Shown one piece after another: positions 17,367 through 25,491 of a DNA stretch of 64,000 nt. Source of the DNA: Aeromonas veronii (GTDB taxonomy: Bacteria; Pseudomonadota; Gammaproteobacteria; Enterobacterales; Aeromonadaceae); NCBI GenBank assembly GCA_041319085.1, contig CP101033.1, positions 3,002,501 through 3,066,500 on the forward strand. The letters run 5' to 3'. Below the pieces are notes generated by a model, which was given only the letters and a program-made list of their open reading frames with translations, ran no database searches and was not told where the DNA came from. A program made the position numbers and the translations under genes. How positions within the stretch are numbered: position 1 is the stretch's first letter; each line of letters opens with the position of its first letter.

Positions 17367-18425
17367 TTGCGTCTTGATGCCCCCCTCTCCCGACTCGATC
17401 TGCTGGTCTATGGCCGCTACCGGATCGTCCATGGCCTGCGCATTGCGCTCGCCTTTATGCTCACCTTTCTGCTGACCCGCGAGCTGAAACTGCCGGAGAG
17501 CACCTGGCCGCTGATCACCCTGGTGGTGGTGATGGGCCCCATCTCGTTTTGGGGCAATGTGCTCTCCCGCGCCCTGCAGCGGGTGGTGGGCACCATCTTC
17601 GGCGCCAGTTGCGGGGTGGTGGCACTTTATATCGAGATCTACTCCCTGCCGCTCACCCTGGTCTGGTGCGGATGCATCATGTTCCTCTGCGGCTATCTGG
17701 CGCTCGGCAAGCGCCCCTATGTGGGGCTGCTGATCGGTATCACCCTTGGCATCACCATGGGGGCCATGCCGGGGGACATCAAGATGGCGCTGTGGCGCAG
17801 TGCCGACGTGATCCTCGGCTCCCTGCTGGCGCTGCTCTTTTGCAGCATCTATCCCCAGCGGGCCTACAGCCACTGGCGGCTGCAACTGCACCAGATCTTG
17901 CAGCAGTCGGGGCGGCTCTATCACACCCACCTCTCCCCCAATGTGCTGGAGCGCCCGCGCCTCAAGCACAATCTCTCCCAACTGCTGGCCCAGACCGGCA
18001 AACTGCGGGCCCTGTTAGCCCCCGCAGCCAAGGAAACGCGCCACAGCGTCGCCCTGTTTGATGCGGTGCAGGTCACCATGCGCAACACCCTCTGTACCCT
18101 GGAGATGCTGGCCAACACCTACTGGAACGATCGGGAGAGCCACTTCCTGATGCAGAGCACGGCTGCGCTGCACATCTGTCATCAGGCTACCGAAGAGGCG
18201 ATCAGCCAGCTTGCCCTGATGATGCAAACCGGTGACGGGCGTGGCGCAGACGCCGCCATCGCCCGCCTGCACGAGGTGGCAACGCAGGTGTCGCTGCCGC
18301 CCAATACCGAGGCGGCGATCAATGGCTACCTCTGGCTCAACGTCCAGCTGACCGAACAACTCACCCACCTGCACCGTCTACTGGAGCTGATCCTCACCCC
18401 GCCGCATCGCAAGCAGCCCGACTAG
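17367..18425 (+). CDS. FUSC-family inner membrane protein
   Basis: A 352-residue protein with a TTG start at 17367: a full AGGAGG lies six bases before it and no other start fits. The first half has about six closely packed membrane helices (GLRIALAFMLTFLL, STWPLITLVVVMGP, VVGTIFGASCGVVALYI, LVWCGCIMFLCGYLAL, VGLLIGITLGITMG, ADVILGSLLALLFC), and the second half is a cytoplasmic helical region. This is the layout of the aromatic-acid exporter/FUSC superfamily. Substrate unknown. It follows mobB-moeA by 63 bases but is probably independent in function. Confidence 0.75.
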   Translation: MRLDAPLSRLDLLVYGRYRIVHGLRIALAFMLTFLLTRELKLPESTWPLITLVVVMGPISFWGNVLSRALQRVVGTIFGASCGVVALYIEIYSLPLTLVWCGCIMFLCGYLALGKRPYVGLLIGITLGITMGAMPGDIKMALWRSADVILGSLLALLFCSIYPQRAYSHWRLQLHQILQQSGRLYHTHLSPNVLERPRLKHNLSQLLAQTGKLRALLAPAAKETRHSVALFDAVQVTMRNTLCTLEMLANTYWNDRESHFLMQSTAALHICHQATEEAISQLALMMQTGDGRGADAAIARLHEVATQVSLPPNTEAAINGYLWLNVQLTEQLTHLHRLLELILTPPHRKQPD

Positions 18426-18435
18426 GCACAATGCA

Positions 18436-18461
18436 AAACGCCCCGCAGTTGCGGGGCGTTT
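18436..18461. terminator. Bidirectional terminator hairpin
   Basis: AAACGCCCCGC pairs with GCGGGGCGTTT across an AGTT loop. It lies between the convergent FUSC gene and the DUF3332 lipoprotein gene. Confidence 0.85.
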
Positions 18462-18484
18462 GTTGTCGGCATGAGCCGTGATAA

Positions 18485-19036
18485 TCAGGCGGCGCTGGCG
18501 TTCACGCTCATCTGCTCCAGCTCTGAGCGGGTCAGGGTAGAAACTAACTTGCCGTCGAAGTAGATATCCATCAGCTCGCCGCGCTTCTCGCCGCGCATCA
18601 TGCTGCTGCGACCATCCAGATAGTGCACTTCCATCTGGGCGGTTCGCTCGTTCGGGTAGCTGATCTCTACCTCGCGCACCCCTTGTGGCAGCATGGCCAG
18701 CGGCACCTTCTTAAGGGCCGGATCCAGATGCTGGTTCACCTTGATCACCGGATTGGCCTTCATGTCCACCACGGCCGGGGATTTGCCGGTGATGGGGTTT
18801 TTGCCAGACCAGAACTCGATGGTATTGAAGACGAACAGGTCCGCGGTCGCGGCCAGACCGTAGATAGGGGAGAGCAGCATAAAGACCCCGGCACGACCGT
18901 AGCGGTTATCCACCACGCTCAGGTTGCCTTTGGTGACCATGCCGGAAAGCCCCATCTGCCCCATGCAGCCGCCCAGACCCATGCTCGCGACCATAACCAG
19001 CAGGGCCATGGCCCGCCCCTTCTGTTGTAATGCCAT
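18485..19036 (-). CDS. DUF3332 lipoprotein
   Basis: A 183-residue protein beginning MALQQKGRAMALLVMVASMGLGGC, a lipoprotein signal with a lipobox (LGGC) near residue 24. The rest matches my recollection of DUF3332: RYGRAGVFMLLSPIYGLAATADLFVFNTIEFWSGKNP and a C-terminal part rich in beta-type sequence. Function is not established. The ATG at 19036 is preferred over an upstream ATG at 19102 because the signal peptide begins there and AGGA precedes it. Confidence 0.7.
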   Translation of the reverse strand: MALQQKGRAMALLVMVASMGLGGCMGQMGLSGMVTKGNLSVVDNRYGRAGVFMLLSPIYGLAATADLFVFNTIEFWSGKNPITGKSPAVVDMKANPVIKVNQHLDPALKKVPLAMLPQGVREVEISYPNERTAQMEVHYLDGRSSMMRGEKRGELMDIYFDGKLVSTLTRSELEQMSVNASAA

Positions 19037-19197
19037 CTTGTTCTGTTCCTGCTCTGAAATGAATAAGGCGGCAAGCCTAGTCAAGGGGCCAGGAGAGGAC
19101 AATTCACAATGGCGGCACGATACAGGAGGGGTTCAGATTGGGGGACTGACTGCTCAAATATGCGTCAATGCCTCGTCATGGCAGGAAGTCAGGGAGC

Positions 19198-19326
19198 TCA
19201 GAACGCCAGATCCGAGACGGTGCTGGCGACGTCAGAGATCTCGGTCGTGACCCTGTCGATCAGTTCGCCGTATTTCTGGATCACGCTGGCGATCTCGCCG
19301 GTCGAGAGGATGCCACTTATCGGCAT
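19198..19326 (-). CDS. Possible 42-residue amphipathic peptide
   Basis: An ATG at 19326 opens a 42-codon frame (MPISGILSTGEIASVIQKYG, then ELIDRVTTEISDVASTVSDL, then AF) with codon choice like that of nearby real genes. The peptide would be amphipathic and helical. The start codon sits inside a perfect hairpin (19307-19331). I recognise no family. It may be a small protein, a leftover gene end, or chance. Confidence 0.3.
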   Translation of the reverse strand: MPISGILSTGEIASVIQKYGELIDRVTTEISDVASTVSDLAF

Positions 19327-19335
19327 CCTCTTTTG
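19307..19335 (+). terminator. Terminator-like hairpin without an assigned upstream gene
   Basis: GAGGATGCC pairs with GGCATCCTC across a seven-base loop and is followed by TTTT on the plus strand. The only annotated gene to its left is on the minus strand, so any transcript it ends would be a short plus-strand RNA starting after about 19040, or an attenuated leader of yciN. Confidence 0.45.
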
Positions 19336-19399
19336 TGCTGGTTCAGCTCAAACCATCTGAGGCATACTATCGCCCGCAATGCACCTTAAGGAGCGAATT

Positions 19400-19648
19400 A
19401 TGCAAACAGAAAAAACCCTGCTCAGTCATGATGAGCTGCTGGCAATGGCCAATGACATTATCAAGAATCACGAGGATTTCATCCACGGCATGCGCGCCGA
19501 CTCGGTGGAGCAGAAGGGGGAGATTCTGGTGTTCAAGGGGGAGTTTTTCCTGGCCGAAGATGGCACCCCGACCGGCAAGACCATGGCGGTCTTCAACATG
19601 TTCAAGCTGCTGGCCCAGCAGCTCTCCGGCAAGTACAAACTGGCCTGA
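19400..19648 (+). CDS. yciN: YciN-family small protein
   Basis: An 82-residue cytoplasmic protein. It aligns by eye with E. coli YciN: a leading helix (DELLAMANDIIKNHEDFIHGM) then GEILVFKGEFFLAEDGTPTGKTMAVFNMFKLLAQQLSGKYKL, close to the E. coli block ending AVFNMFKHLAHVLSEKYHL. The ATG at 19400 is preceded by AAGGAG at seven bases; the upstream ATG at 19379 lies before the ribosome site. Function is not known. It ends at a strong terminator. Confidence 0.85.
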   Translation: MQTEKTLLSHDELLAMANDIIKNHEDFIHGMRADSVEQKGEILVFKGEFFLAEDGTPTGKTMAVFNMFKLLAQQLSGKYKLA

Positions 19649-19667
19649 TTTCACCAGCACATTGCCA

Positions 19668-19700
19668 ACAGGATGCCGCCCTCAGGCGGCATCTGTTTTT
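19668..19700 (+). terminator. Terminator of yciN
   Basis: ATGCCGCC pairs with GGCGGCAT (loop CTCA), flanked by ACAG/CTGT-type extension and T5. It overlaps the last codons of the convergent diguanylate cyclase. Confidence 0.8.
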
Positions 19701-20803
19701 GCGCTGTTCTGACCCTCGACCACCACGCAGTTGCGTCCCGCCATCTTGGCCTGATAGAGACACTCATCGGCACGGTTGATCAGAATATCGATGGTGTCGT
19801 CACTATGGGCCAGGGCAATCCCGATACTCACCGTCACTTCCAGCAATTCGTCCGAGGTGGGGCTCTTCACCAGCCGCGCCTCGACCGCAATGCGCAGCCG
19901 CTCGGCCACCCGACTCGCCAGCACCGGATCACCGCAGTTATGCATCAGGATGGCAAACTCTTCGCCACCATAACGCCCCAGCACCATATCGGGCTCCAGC
20001 TGCTCCCCCAGAGTGGTGGCCACCTCCTTGAGCACCGCATCCCCCGCCAGATGGCCGTAGATATCGTTGATCCGCTTGAAGCGATCGAGATCCAGCAGCA
20101 TCACCGCAAAGGGCTTCCTCTTGGTCTGCAACCGGACTCTGGCCTGCTCCAGCTGCTTTATCAGCAAGCGGCGGTTCATCATGCCGGTCAGCTCGTCGGT
20201 TGTGGATTCCCGATAGAGCCGCAGCAGCATGTTGAGCTGGCCGCACTGCACCCAGCAACTGGCCATGGTAAACATGCCAAGTACCCACACCTGATTCAGG
20301 GTGGCCTGACTCCAAATGCTCTGGCCCACCAGCAGCCAGTGGCCCAGCAGCATGGTCACCAGCACCACGCCTGCCAGCTGCAAGCCGAGGGAGAGGGGGA
20401 TGGGGAAGATGGCAAACAGGGTGATCAGCAGATAGGGAAAGACGGCATAACCAGCCTGCAACTCCTGCTCGCTGCCAAAGCTGTGCAAGCAGAAGAGGGA
20501 GAAGATCATCATCACCATCATCAGATAACCGAGAGCCAGCTTCATCCGCTCGCGACGAAAGTGAATGAGGTAAGAGAGGGGGATCAGCGGAGAGAGCGCC
20601 AGGGTGCAGAAGATCCTGGCCTGGAACAGCTGCTCGAAATGAACGGCGGGCAAGGTCAACCAATCCACCACGGCCCAGGCGGGCAATCCGAGCATCAGCA
20701 AGCAGGTCAACAGGCGCAAACGCACCGTCATGAAACCCATACGAGTACGAGTAAAGTCTTCGGAGTGAACCCTCGCACTCCAGAACTCTGACAACTTGAG
20801 CAT
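19682..20803 (-). CDS. Membrane diguanylate cyclase (GGDEF)
   Basis: A 373-residue protein from the ATG at 20803 (GGAG upstream). The N-terminal half has about six membrane helices with short loops (for example LLTCLLMLGLPAWAVV, LGYLMMVMMIFSLFCL, LQLAGVVLVTMLLGHWLLV). The C-terminal half, about 200-373, is a GGDEF domain: DELTGMMNRRLL, DLDRFKRINDIYGH and the active-site signature GGEEF. It should make cyclic di-GMP from two GTP. The I-site RxxD position is not clearly seen. An upstream extension to 20899 is open but lacks a good start. Confidence 0.9.
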   Translation of the reverse strand: MLKLSEFWSARVHSEDFTRTRMGFMTVRLRLLTCLLMLGLPAWAVVDWLTLPAVHFEQLFQARIFCTLALSPLIPLSYLIHFRRERMKLALGYLMMVMMIFSLFCLHSFGSEQELQAGYAVFPYLLITLFAIFPIPLSLGLQLAGVVLVTMLLGHWLLVGQSIWSQATLNQVWVLGMFTMASCWVQCGQLNMLLRLYRESTTDELTGMMNRRLLIKQLEQARVRLQTKRKPFAVMLLDLDRFKRINDIYGHLAGDAVLKEVATTLGEQLEPDMVLGRYGGEEFAILMHNCGDPVLASRVAERLRIAVEARLVKSPTSDELLEVTVSIGIALAHSDDTIDILINRADECLYQAKMAGRNCVVVEGQNSAKTDAA

Positions 20804-20925
20804 CCAGAGTCTCCACGATGAATACGGAGGGCTCATTCTACACCTACAAAGTGGTAAAAATGTCATTAGCGGGGAGAATAAAAAGGAGAGGTCGATCACA
20901 CAAACCGACAGATGATAATCGCCGC

Positions 20926-20941
20926 GCGCAAACGTTTCAAC
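20926..20941. promoter_or_regulatory. PurR-like operator upstream of xanP
   Basis: GCGCAAACGTTTCAAC closely matches the PurR box ACGCAAACGTTTTCNT, including the central CGCAAACGTTT. It lies about 110 bases upstream of xanP, so the purine repressor probably controls this permease. Confidence 0.6.
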
Positions 20942-21049
20942 CCATCAAAAAATAAACCTTTTTTTGCATAATTAGCGCTGGTCAGCGTCAGTTCAATCAC
21001 TACAATAGCGCCCAATTTTCTCCCCCTCCCCACACAATTCGAGGTACTT

Positions 21050-22447
21050 ATGGAACAGGCTGCTGTCACACGCGCCAATCGAGAGGCACATCCCCCCAGG
21101 CGAGCCCATAGCGAACTGGTCTACGGCATAGACGATGTACCGCCCCTGCCCCAGACGCTGTTCGCCGCCCTGCAGCATATGCTCGCCATGTTTGTCGCCA
21201 TCATTACCCCACCCCTCATCATTTCCAATGCCCTCGGCCTTCCTGCCGCCGACACCCGTTATATCGTCTCCATGTCGCTGGTCATGTCCGGCATCGCCTC
21301 CTTCATTCAAACCCGCCGCTTCGGCCCCATCGGTTCCGGCCTGCTCTCGGTGCAAGGCACCAGCTTCAACTTCCTCGGCCCCATCATTGCCTCCGGTCTC
21401 GCCCTTAAGCAGGCGGCCATGCCCACCGAGGATCTGTTGGGCACATTGTTTGGCACCATGATGGTTGCCGCACTCACTATCGTGGTGATGAGCCGCTTCC
21501 TCCATCTGGTGAAACGGATCATCACCCCGCTGGTGACCGGTATAGTGGTACTGCTGATCGGCCTGACCCTGATCAAGGTGGGGCTGATCAGCATGGGCGG
21601 CGGCTATGCAGCCCTCTCTGATGGCAGCTTCGCCAGCCACACCAACCTCTTCCTCTCTCTGCTGGTGCTCGGCCTTATCGTGTTGCTGCAGCGCAGTCGC
21701 AACCCCTGGTTGCGCCTCTCCGCCATCATGATCGCCATGCTGGCGGGCTATGCCGTGGCGCTGCTGCTGGGCAAAGTGAGCGCCCCCACCTTCGATGGCC
21801 CGCTGGTGATGGTGCCCATTCCGCTTCACTACGGCCTCGGCTTTGACTGGCAGCTGTTCGTGCCGCTCGCCATCATCTTCGTGGTGACGGCGCTCGAAGC
21901 GATCGGCGACATGACCGCCACCTCGGATATCTCCGGCGAGCCGCTGGAAGGGCCTGTCTATATGGCGCGGATCAAAGGCGGCGTGCTGGCCGATGGTGCC
22001 AACTCCATGCTGGCGGCGCTCTTCTCCACCTTCCCCATGTCCACCTTCGCCCAGAATAACGGCGTTATTCAGCTGACCGGAGTGGCCAGCCGCCACGTCG
22101 GCCTCTTTATCGCCGCCATGCTGGCGCTGCTCGGCCTGTTCCCGGCGGTCGCCAGTCTGGTCCAGCAGATCCCGGAACCCGTGCTGGGGGGCGCCACCAT
22201 AGTGATGTTTGGCACCATCGCCGCCGCTGGCGTGCGCATCATCTCCCGCGAGGAGCTGGATCGCCGGGCCCTGATGATCCTGGCGGTATCGCTCGCCATG
22301 GGGCTGGGTGTCGCGCAGGTGCCGGAAGTGCTGCAACACCTGCCGGAGCTGGCCAAGAGCGTGCTCTCCTACGGCGTCGCCACCGGTGGCATCACCGCCA
22401 TCGTGCTCAACCTGCTGCTGCCCAAGCGCGAACCGCGTCACTCCTGA
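21050..22447 (+). CDS. xanP: Xanthine permease XanP (NCS2 family)
   Basis: A 465-residue proton symporter for xanthine. It follows the E. coli XanP sequence almost throughout: [20 protein letters not shown], then [16 protein letters not shown], and [53 protein letters not shown] and [23 protein letters not shown]. The [14 protein letters not shown] block is the NCS2 signature, and E. coli XanP has the same Asn-rich site. About 12-14 membrane segments are expected. Start follows GAGGT. It is likely repressed by PurR through the box at 20926. Confidence 0.9.
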   Translation: MEQAAVTRANREAHPPRRAHSELVYGIDDVPPLPQTLFAALQHMLAMFVAIITPPLIISNALGLPAADTRYIVSMSLVMSGIASFIQTRRFGPIGSGLLSVQGTSFNFLGPIIASGLALKQAAMPTEDLLGTLFGTMMVAALTIVVMSRFLHLVKRIITPLVTGIVVLLIGLTLIKVGLISMGGGYAALSDGSFASHTNLFLSLLVLGLIVLLQRSRNPWLRLSAIMIAMLAGYAVALLLGKVSAPTFDGPLVMVPIPLHYGLGFDWQLFVPLAIIFVVTALEAIGDMTATSDISGEPLEGPVYMARIKGGVLADGANSMLAALFSTFPMSTFAQNNGVIQLTGVASRHVGLFIAAMLALLGLFPAVASLVQQIPEPVLGGATIVMFGTIAAAGVRIISREELDRRALMILAVSLAMGLGVAQVPEVLQHLPELAKSVLSYGVATGGITAIVLNLLLPKREPRHS

Positions 22448-22472
22448 GACGTCGCCCACCGATAGCAAACCC

Positions 22473-22493
22473 AAGCCCCGCACTGCGGGGCTT
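22473..22493 (+). terminator. Terminator after xanP
   Basis: AAGCCCCGC pairs with GCGGGGCTT across ACT, followed by TTACCTT. It also sits just upstream of the lipoate-ligase-like gene. Confidence 0.7.
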
Positions 22494-22549
22494 TACCTTG
22501 CCAGCGGCCACGGGTAGTGTGCTGGGCAGCCCTTTTTGAGGATGCCGCC

Positions 22550-23266
22550 ATGCCCTATCGCCTGCTCTCTCCCCTCCCCGATACCGCCTCCCCCGCACAG
22601 ATACTGGCGCAAGAGCAGCGCTGGCTGCGCGACTGTGCCCGTGACGGCCAGCCCCGCGCTCACCTCTGGCAGGCGCCCCAATGCCTGATTGTCACCCGCA
22701 AGGATACCCGGCTGCCCCGCTACGAAGCAGCCTGCCAGCAACTTGCGAATGAAGGCTGGCCGGTACATGTGCGCGACAGCGGCGGCACCGCCGTGCCCCA
22801 CGGCGCGGGCATTCTCAACCTCTCCCTGCTATTGCCCCGCACCACCACCGATCTCGCCCACTACTACCGGCTGCTGGGCGCGCCGCTGCTGACCCTGCTG
22901 GCAGAGTACGGCCTTGCGGGAAGCTATGACTTCGTGCCCGGCTCCTTTTGCGATGGTCAGTACAATCTGGTGATCGGGGGACGCAAGATCACCGGCACTG
23001 CCCAGCGCTGGCTGGCGCCGGGGCAGGATCACCAGGGTGCCGTGCTTGCGCAAGCCATGCTGCTGGTGGCGGGGGATGTGGATGAGGGAACCAGGATGGC
23101 GAGCCGCTTCTACGAGCTGGCGGGTGGCGAACAGCGCTTTATGACGGGAACCTCCACCACGCTGGCAAGCTGCATCGATTGGCGCGGTAGCGATCAGGCG
23201 TTGGTGAAGAAAGTGCGAGCACGTCTGGATAACCTGCTAAGCGAGGGGCTATCCCCCTCATCCTGA
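22550..23266 (+). CDS. Lipoate/biotin protein ligase-like protein
   Basis: A 238-residue protein of the LplA/LipB/BPL superfamily. It begins MPYRLLSPLPDT at 22550, with GAGG eight bases upstream; a longer frame from 22517 lacks a start signal. The family traits are RDSGGTAVPHGAGILNLSLL (compare RRxSGGGxVxHdxGNLNxS), a gap, then GSFCDGQYNLVIGGRKITGTAQRW with the reactive lysine of the GxKIxGxAQ motif. It should attach lipoate, octanoate or a similar acid to a carrier protein; the substrate cannot be told from sequence alone. Confidence 0.8.
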   Translation: MPYRLLSPLPDTASPAQILAQEQRWLRDCARDGQPRAHLWQAPQCLIVTRKDTRLPRYEAACQQLANEGWPVHVRDSGGTAVPHGAGILNLSLLLPRTTTDLAHYYRLLGAPLLTLLAEYGLAGSYDFVPGSFCDGQYNLVIGGRKITGTAQRWLAPGQDHQGAVLAQAMLLVAGDVDEGTRMASRFYELAGGEQRFMTGTSTTLASCIDWRGSDQALVKKVRARLDNLLSEGLSPSS

Positions 23267-23292
23267 CCTTATCCCGAAGGGAGAGGGAAAGT
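23259..23292. repeat. CCCTC...GAGGG intergenic palindromic repeat
   Basis: CCCTCATCCTGACCTTATCCC followed by GAAGGGAGAGGG is a degenerate copy of a palindrome common between genes in proteobacteria. A second copy lies at about 32984-33023. It overlaps the last codons of the ligase-like gene. Confidence 0.4.
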
Positions 23293-23314
23293 CCCCATCC
23301 ATAGACACAGCGCC

Positions 23315-23343
23315 CAAAAAAGCCACGACCGGAGTCGTGGCTT
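23315..23343 (-). terminator. Terminator of the AGCS symporter gene
   Basis: On the minus strand AAGCCACGAC pairs with GTCGTGGCTT (loop TCCG) and is followed by T6. Confidence 0.85.
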
Positions 23344-23380
23344 GTTCTTTTCAAGGGGAGCGTGAAACGGGCTGAGGCGT

Positions 23381-24757
23381 TCAGGCCGTCTGCGGCTCGG
23401 GCTCCGACTCCGTATCGCAGTCGCGGCCAAAGTAGGCGCGAGTCTCGGCGATCACCACATGGCGCAATCCGATAAGGCCGATGAGGTTGGGCACCGCCAT
23501 CAGACCGTTGACGATATCCGCCAGCAACCAAATCATATCCAGATGGAGAAAGGCGCCGCTCGCCACCAGCGCCAGATAGACCAGACGATAGGGCTTGATC
23601 GCCTTCACCCCGAACAGGTATTCGGTGCAGCGCTCACCGTAGTAGTTCCAGCCAAGGATGGTGGTAAAAGCGAAGAACAACAGGCCAATGCTCACCAGAT
23701 ACTGGCCAATATGGGCATCCAGTCCTTGCGCAAAGGCGGCACTGGTCATGGCCGCACCGCTCAAGTCACCACCCCATACCCCGGTCACCACCAGAGTCAG
23801 GCCGGTCATGGTACAGATGATGATGGTGTCGATGAAGGTGCCGGTCATGGAGACCAACCCCTGCTCCACGCAGGAGTCGGTCTTGGCTGCCGCTGCCGCG
23901 ATGGGCGCAGAGCCCAGCCCCGACTCGTTGGAGAAGACACCGCGCGCCACCCCGGACTGAATGGCCAGCATGATGCTGGCGCCGACGAAGCCGCCGGTCG
24001 CCGCATGGCCGGTGAAGGCACTCTCAATCACCAGCATGACGGCATCGGGCAGGGCGCTGGCGTTGTTCACCAGCACGCCCAGACAAGCGACGATGTAGAA
24101 GATGGCCATGAAGGGCACCACCTTGCTCGACACGCTGGAGATGGACTTGATCCCCCCCAGAGTCACCAGCGCCACGATCAGGGTCAGCACCACGGCGGTC
24201 GCTTCACGGGGCACCGAGAAGGAGAGGCTCATGGCGTCGGAGATGGCATTGACCTGCGGGAAGGTACCGATGCCGAAGAAGGCGACACCGATGCCGAACA
24301 GGGCAAACAGCTTGGCGAGCGGTTTGGAACCGAGCCCCTTCTCCAGATAGTACATGGGGCCGCCAGCCATCTGGCCGTTGGCATCCTGCTCGCGGTATTT
24401 GACCGCCAGCAGGCACTCGGCATACTTGGTGGCCATGCCGAACAGTGCCGCCATCCACATCCAGAACAGGGCACCGGGGCCGCCGAGCTTGATGGCGGTA
24501 GCCACCCCGACGATGTTACCGGTGCCAATGGTGGCAGAGAGTGCGGTACAGAGGGCGCCGAAGCTGGAGACATCTCCCTGCTTACCCTGCCCCTGATCGC
24601 GACCAAAAACCAGCCGCAGAGCGAGCGGCAAGCGCACCACCTGAAGCAGACCCAGACGCAGGGTGAGATAGATACCGGTCCCGACCAGCAGGATCAGCAG
24701 GGGCGGCCCCCAGATAAAACTATCGATGGCGGTTAACGCCGATTGAATTGATGACAT
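23381..24757 (-). CDS. AGCS-family sodium:alanine/glycine symporter
   Basis: A 458-residue inner-membrane carrier of the alanine-or-glycine:cation symporter family. Characteristic blocks are GPPLLILLVGTGIYLTLR near the start, ALCTALSATIGTGNIVGVATAI (family signature, about 70-90), GGPMYYLEKGLG and GVARGVFSNESGLGSAPIAAAAA. About ten membrane helices are expected; it imports small amino acids with sodium. The ATG at 24757 has a full AAGGAGG. That ribosome site lies in a perfect 10-bp hairpin and 110 bases upstream is a tandem glycine riboswitch, so glycine is very likely the controlling signal and probably a substrate. Confidence 0.93.
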   Translation of the reverse strand: MSSIQSALTAIDSFIWGPPLLILLVGTGIYLTLRLGLLQVVRLPLALRLVFGRDQGQGKQGDVSSFGALCTALSATIGTGNIVGVATAIKLGGPGALFWMWMAALFGMATKYAECLLAVKYREQDANGQMAGGPMYYLEKGLGSKPLAKLFALFGIGVAFFGIGTFPQVNAISDAMSLSFSVPREATAVVLTLIVALVTLGGIKSISSVSSKVVPFMAIFYIVACLGVLVNNASALPDAVMLVIESAFTGHAATGGFVGASIMLAIQSGVARGVFSNESGLGSAPIAAAAAKTDSCVEQGLVSMTGTFIDTIIICTMTGLTLVVTGVWGGDLSGAAMTSAAFAQGLDAHIGQYLVSIGLLFFAFTTILGWNYYGERCTEYLFGVKAIKPYRLVYLALVASGAFLHLDMIWLLADIVNGLMAVPNLIGLIGLRHVVIAETRAYFGRDCDTESEPEPQTA

Positions 24758-24760
24758 GCA

Positions 24761-24790
24761 TCCTCCTTAAGAAACAGAAATTAAGGAGGA
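24761..24790 (-). promoter_or_regulatory. Shine-Dalgarno-sequestering hairpin (riboswitch expression platform)
   Basis: On the mRNA, TCCTCCTTAA and TTAAGGAGGA form a perfect 10-bp stem with a 10-base loop. The 3' arm is the ribosome site of the symporter gene, so the stem would block translation when formed. It has no T-run, which argues for translational rather than transcriptional control. Confidence 0.75.
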
Positions 24791-24870
24791 GAAGGATGAT
24801 CTTCCCATAGGTGTCGCGATCGGCCAGAGGCGATCGGATGCGGGCCAAGCCCAGGTACAACCATCCCATC

Positions 24871-25060
24871 CCCTCTGTCCTTTTGCCTGAGAGTTTCCGG
24901 CGCCAGCCTGCCCTTGCGGGTAGTCATGGTGCCTTGCTCCTTCGGCGCCCGATTTAACGGGTCTCTCCAGAGTATCGTCCAGTAGCAGTCCACACCGGTT
25001 GCCCGGTACCTGAAAGATTCACTTCTTCGGTGGATGGTTGCCCATCGCTCTCCTGCTACC
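24871..25060 (-). ncRNA. Tandem glycine riboswitch
   Basis: On the minus strand this leader carries two glycine aptamers. The first has GGAGAGCG..., ACCGAAGAAGTGAATCTTTC, AGGTACCGGGC and GGACTGCTAC. The second has CTCTGGAGAGACC, GCGCCGAAGGAGCAAGG, then GGAAACTCTCAGGCAAAAGG and ACAGAG, the hallmark end of the class. Cooperative glycine binding is known for such tandem forms. It precedes an AGCS symporter, a frequent target in Vibrio and Shewanella. Confidence 0.95.
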
Positions 25061-25075
25061 TTCATCCGAACTAGT

Positions 25076-25105
25076 TTGGATTAGGAAGTCGGCATGTTAA
25101 TCCAA
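25076..25105. promoter_or_regulatory. Inverted repeat TTGGATTA-N14-TAATCCAA
   Basis: A perfect 8-bp inverted repeat with a 14-base spacer just upstream of the riboswitch start, in the expected promoter zone of the symporter transcript. It may be an operator. Between 25106 and 25377 I see only AT-rich promoter-like DNA. Confidence 0.4.
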
Positions 25106-25377
25106 AAAATGTGAGCTGTCTCGCACTTGGCCGCCCCCATTTATATTTTTTTAGTGACCATCAGAATCGCAGCAAGAATGTTAAATGTTAGTTAACTATC
25201 AACAAGTTAGGCTCTCACGAATCAAATGTGGCCCAAACGGGAAAAATGGCGGATAGAGAACAGTGATCCCTCTCGTTTCGCCAAGAAAATCTTGCCGACA
25301 TATCCAATCAAAATGCTTGCACACAGAATCAATAAGCCGATAATCCGCTGCATAACCAAGCACTTTGTTATCAATTT

Positions 25378-25491
25378 ATGCACTGTGTTCGGTTGGTCCC
25401 ACCGGACCGCTCGCCTGACCCGGCCGTCGCCGGTTCAATCGCATATGGCTTGGGCATATCACGCCCCCTAAGGATGACCAAAAGAGAATGA
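25378..25491 (+). CDS. Possible 37-codon upstream ORF overlapping the decarboxylase start
   Basis: An ATG at 25378 opens a frame (MHCVRLVPPDRSPDPAVAG...) whose stop overlaps the decarboxylase ATG as ATGA. It is rich in Pro and Arg, including CCA-CCG and rare CGG/AGG codons. Polyamine-responsive leader peptides are known before other ornithine decarboxylase genes (SpeFL in E. coli), but this one lacks the SpeFL motif and has no clear ribosome site. Confidence 0.3.
   Translation: MHCVRLVPPDRSPDPAVAGSIAYGLGISRPLRMTKRE

Noticed and set aside
20993..22483. A 496-codon minus-strand open frame opposite xanP
   Set aside because: It is a shadow of a gene with near full-length similarity to E. coli XanP; the antisense product has shadow-like composition (Gly/His/Asp/Glu-rich).
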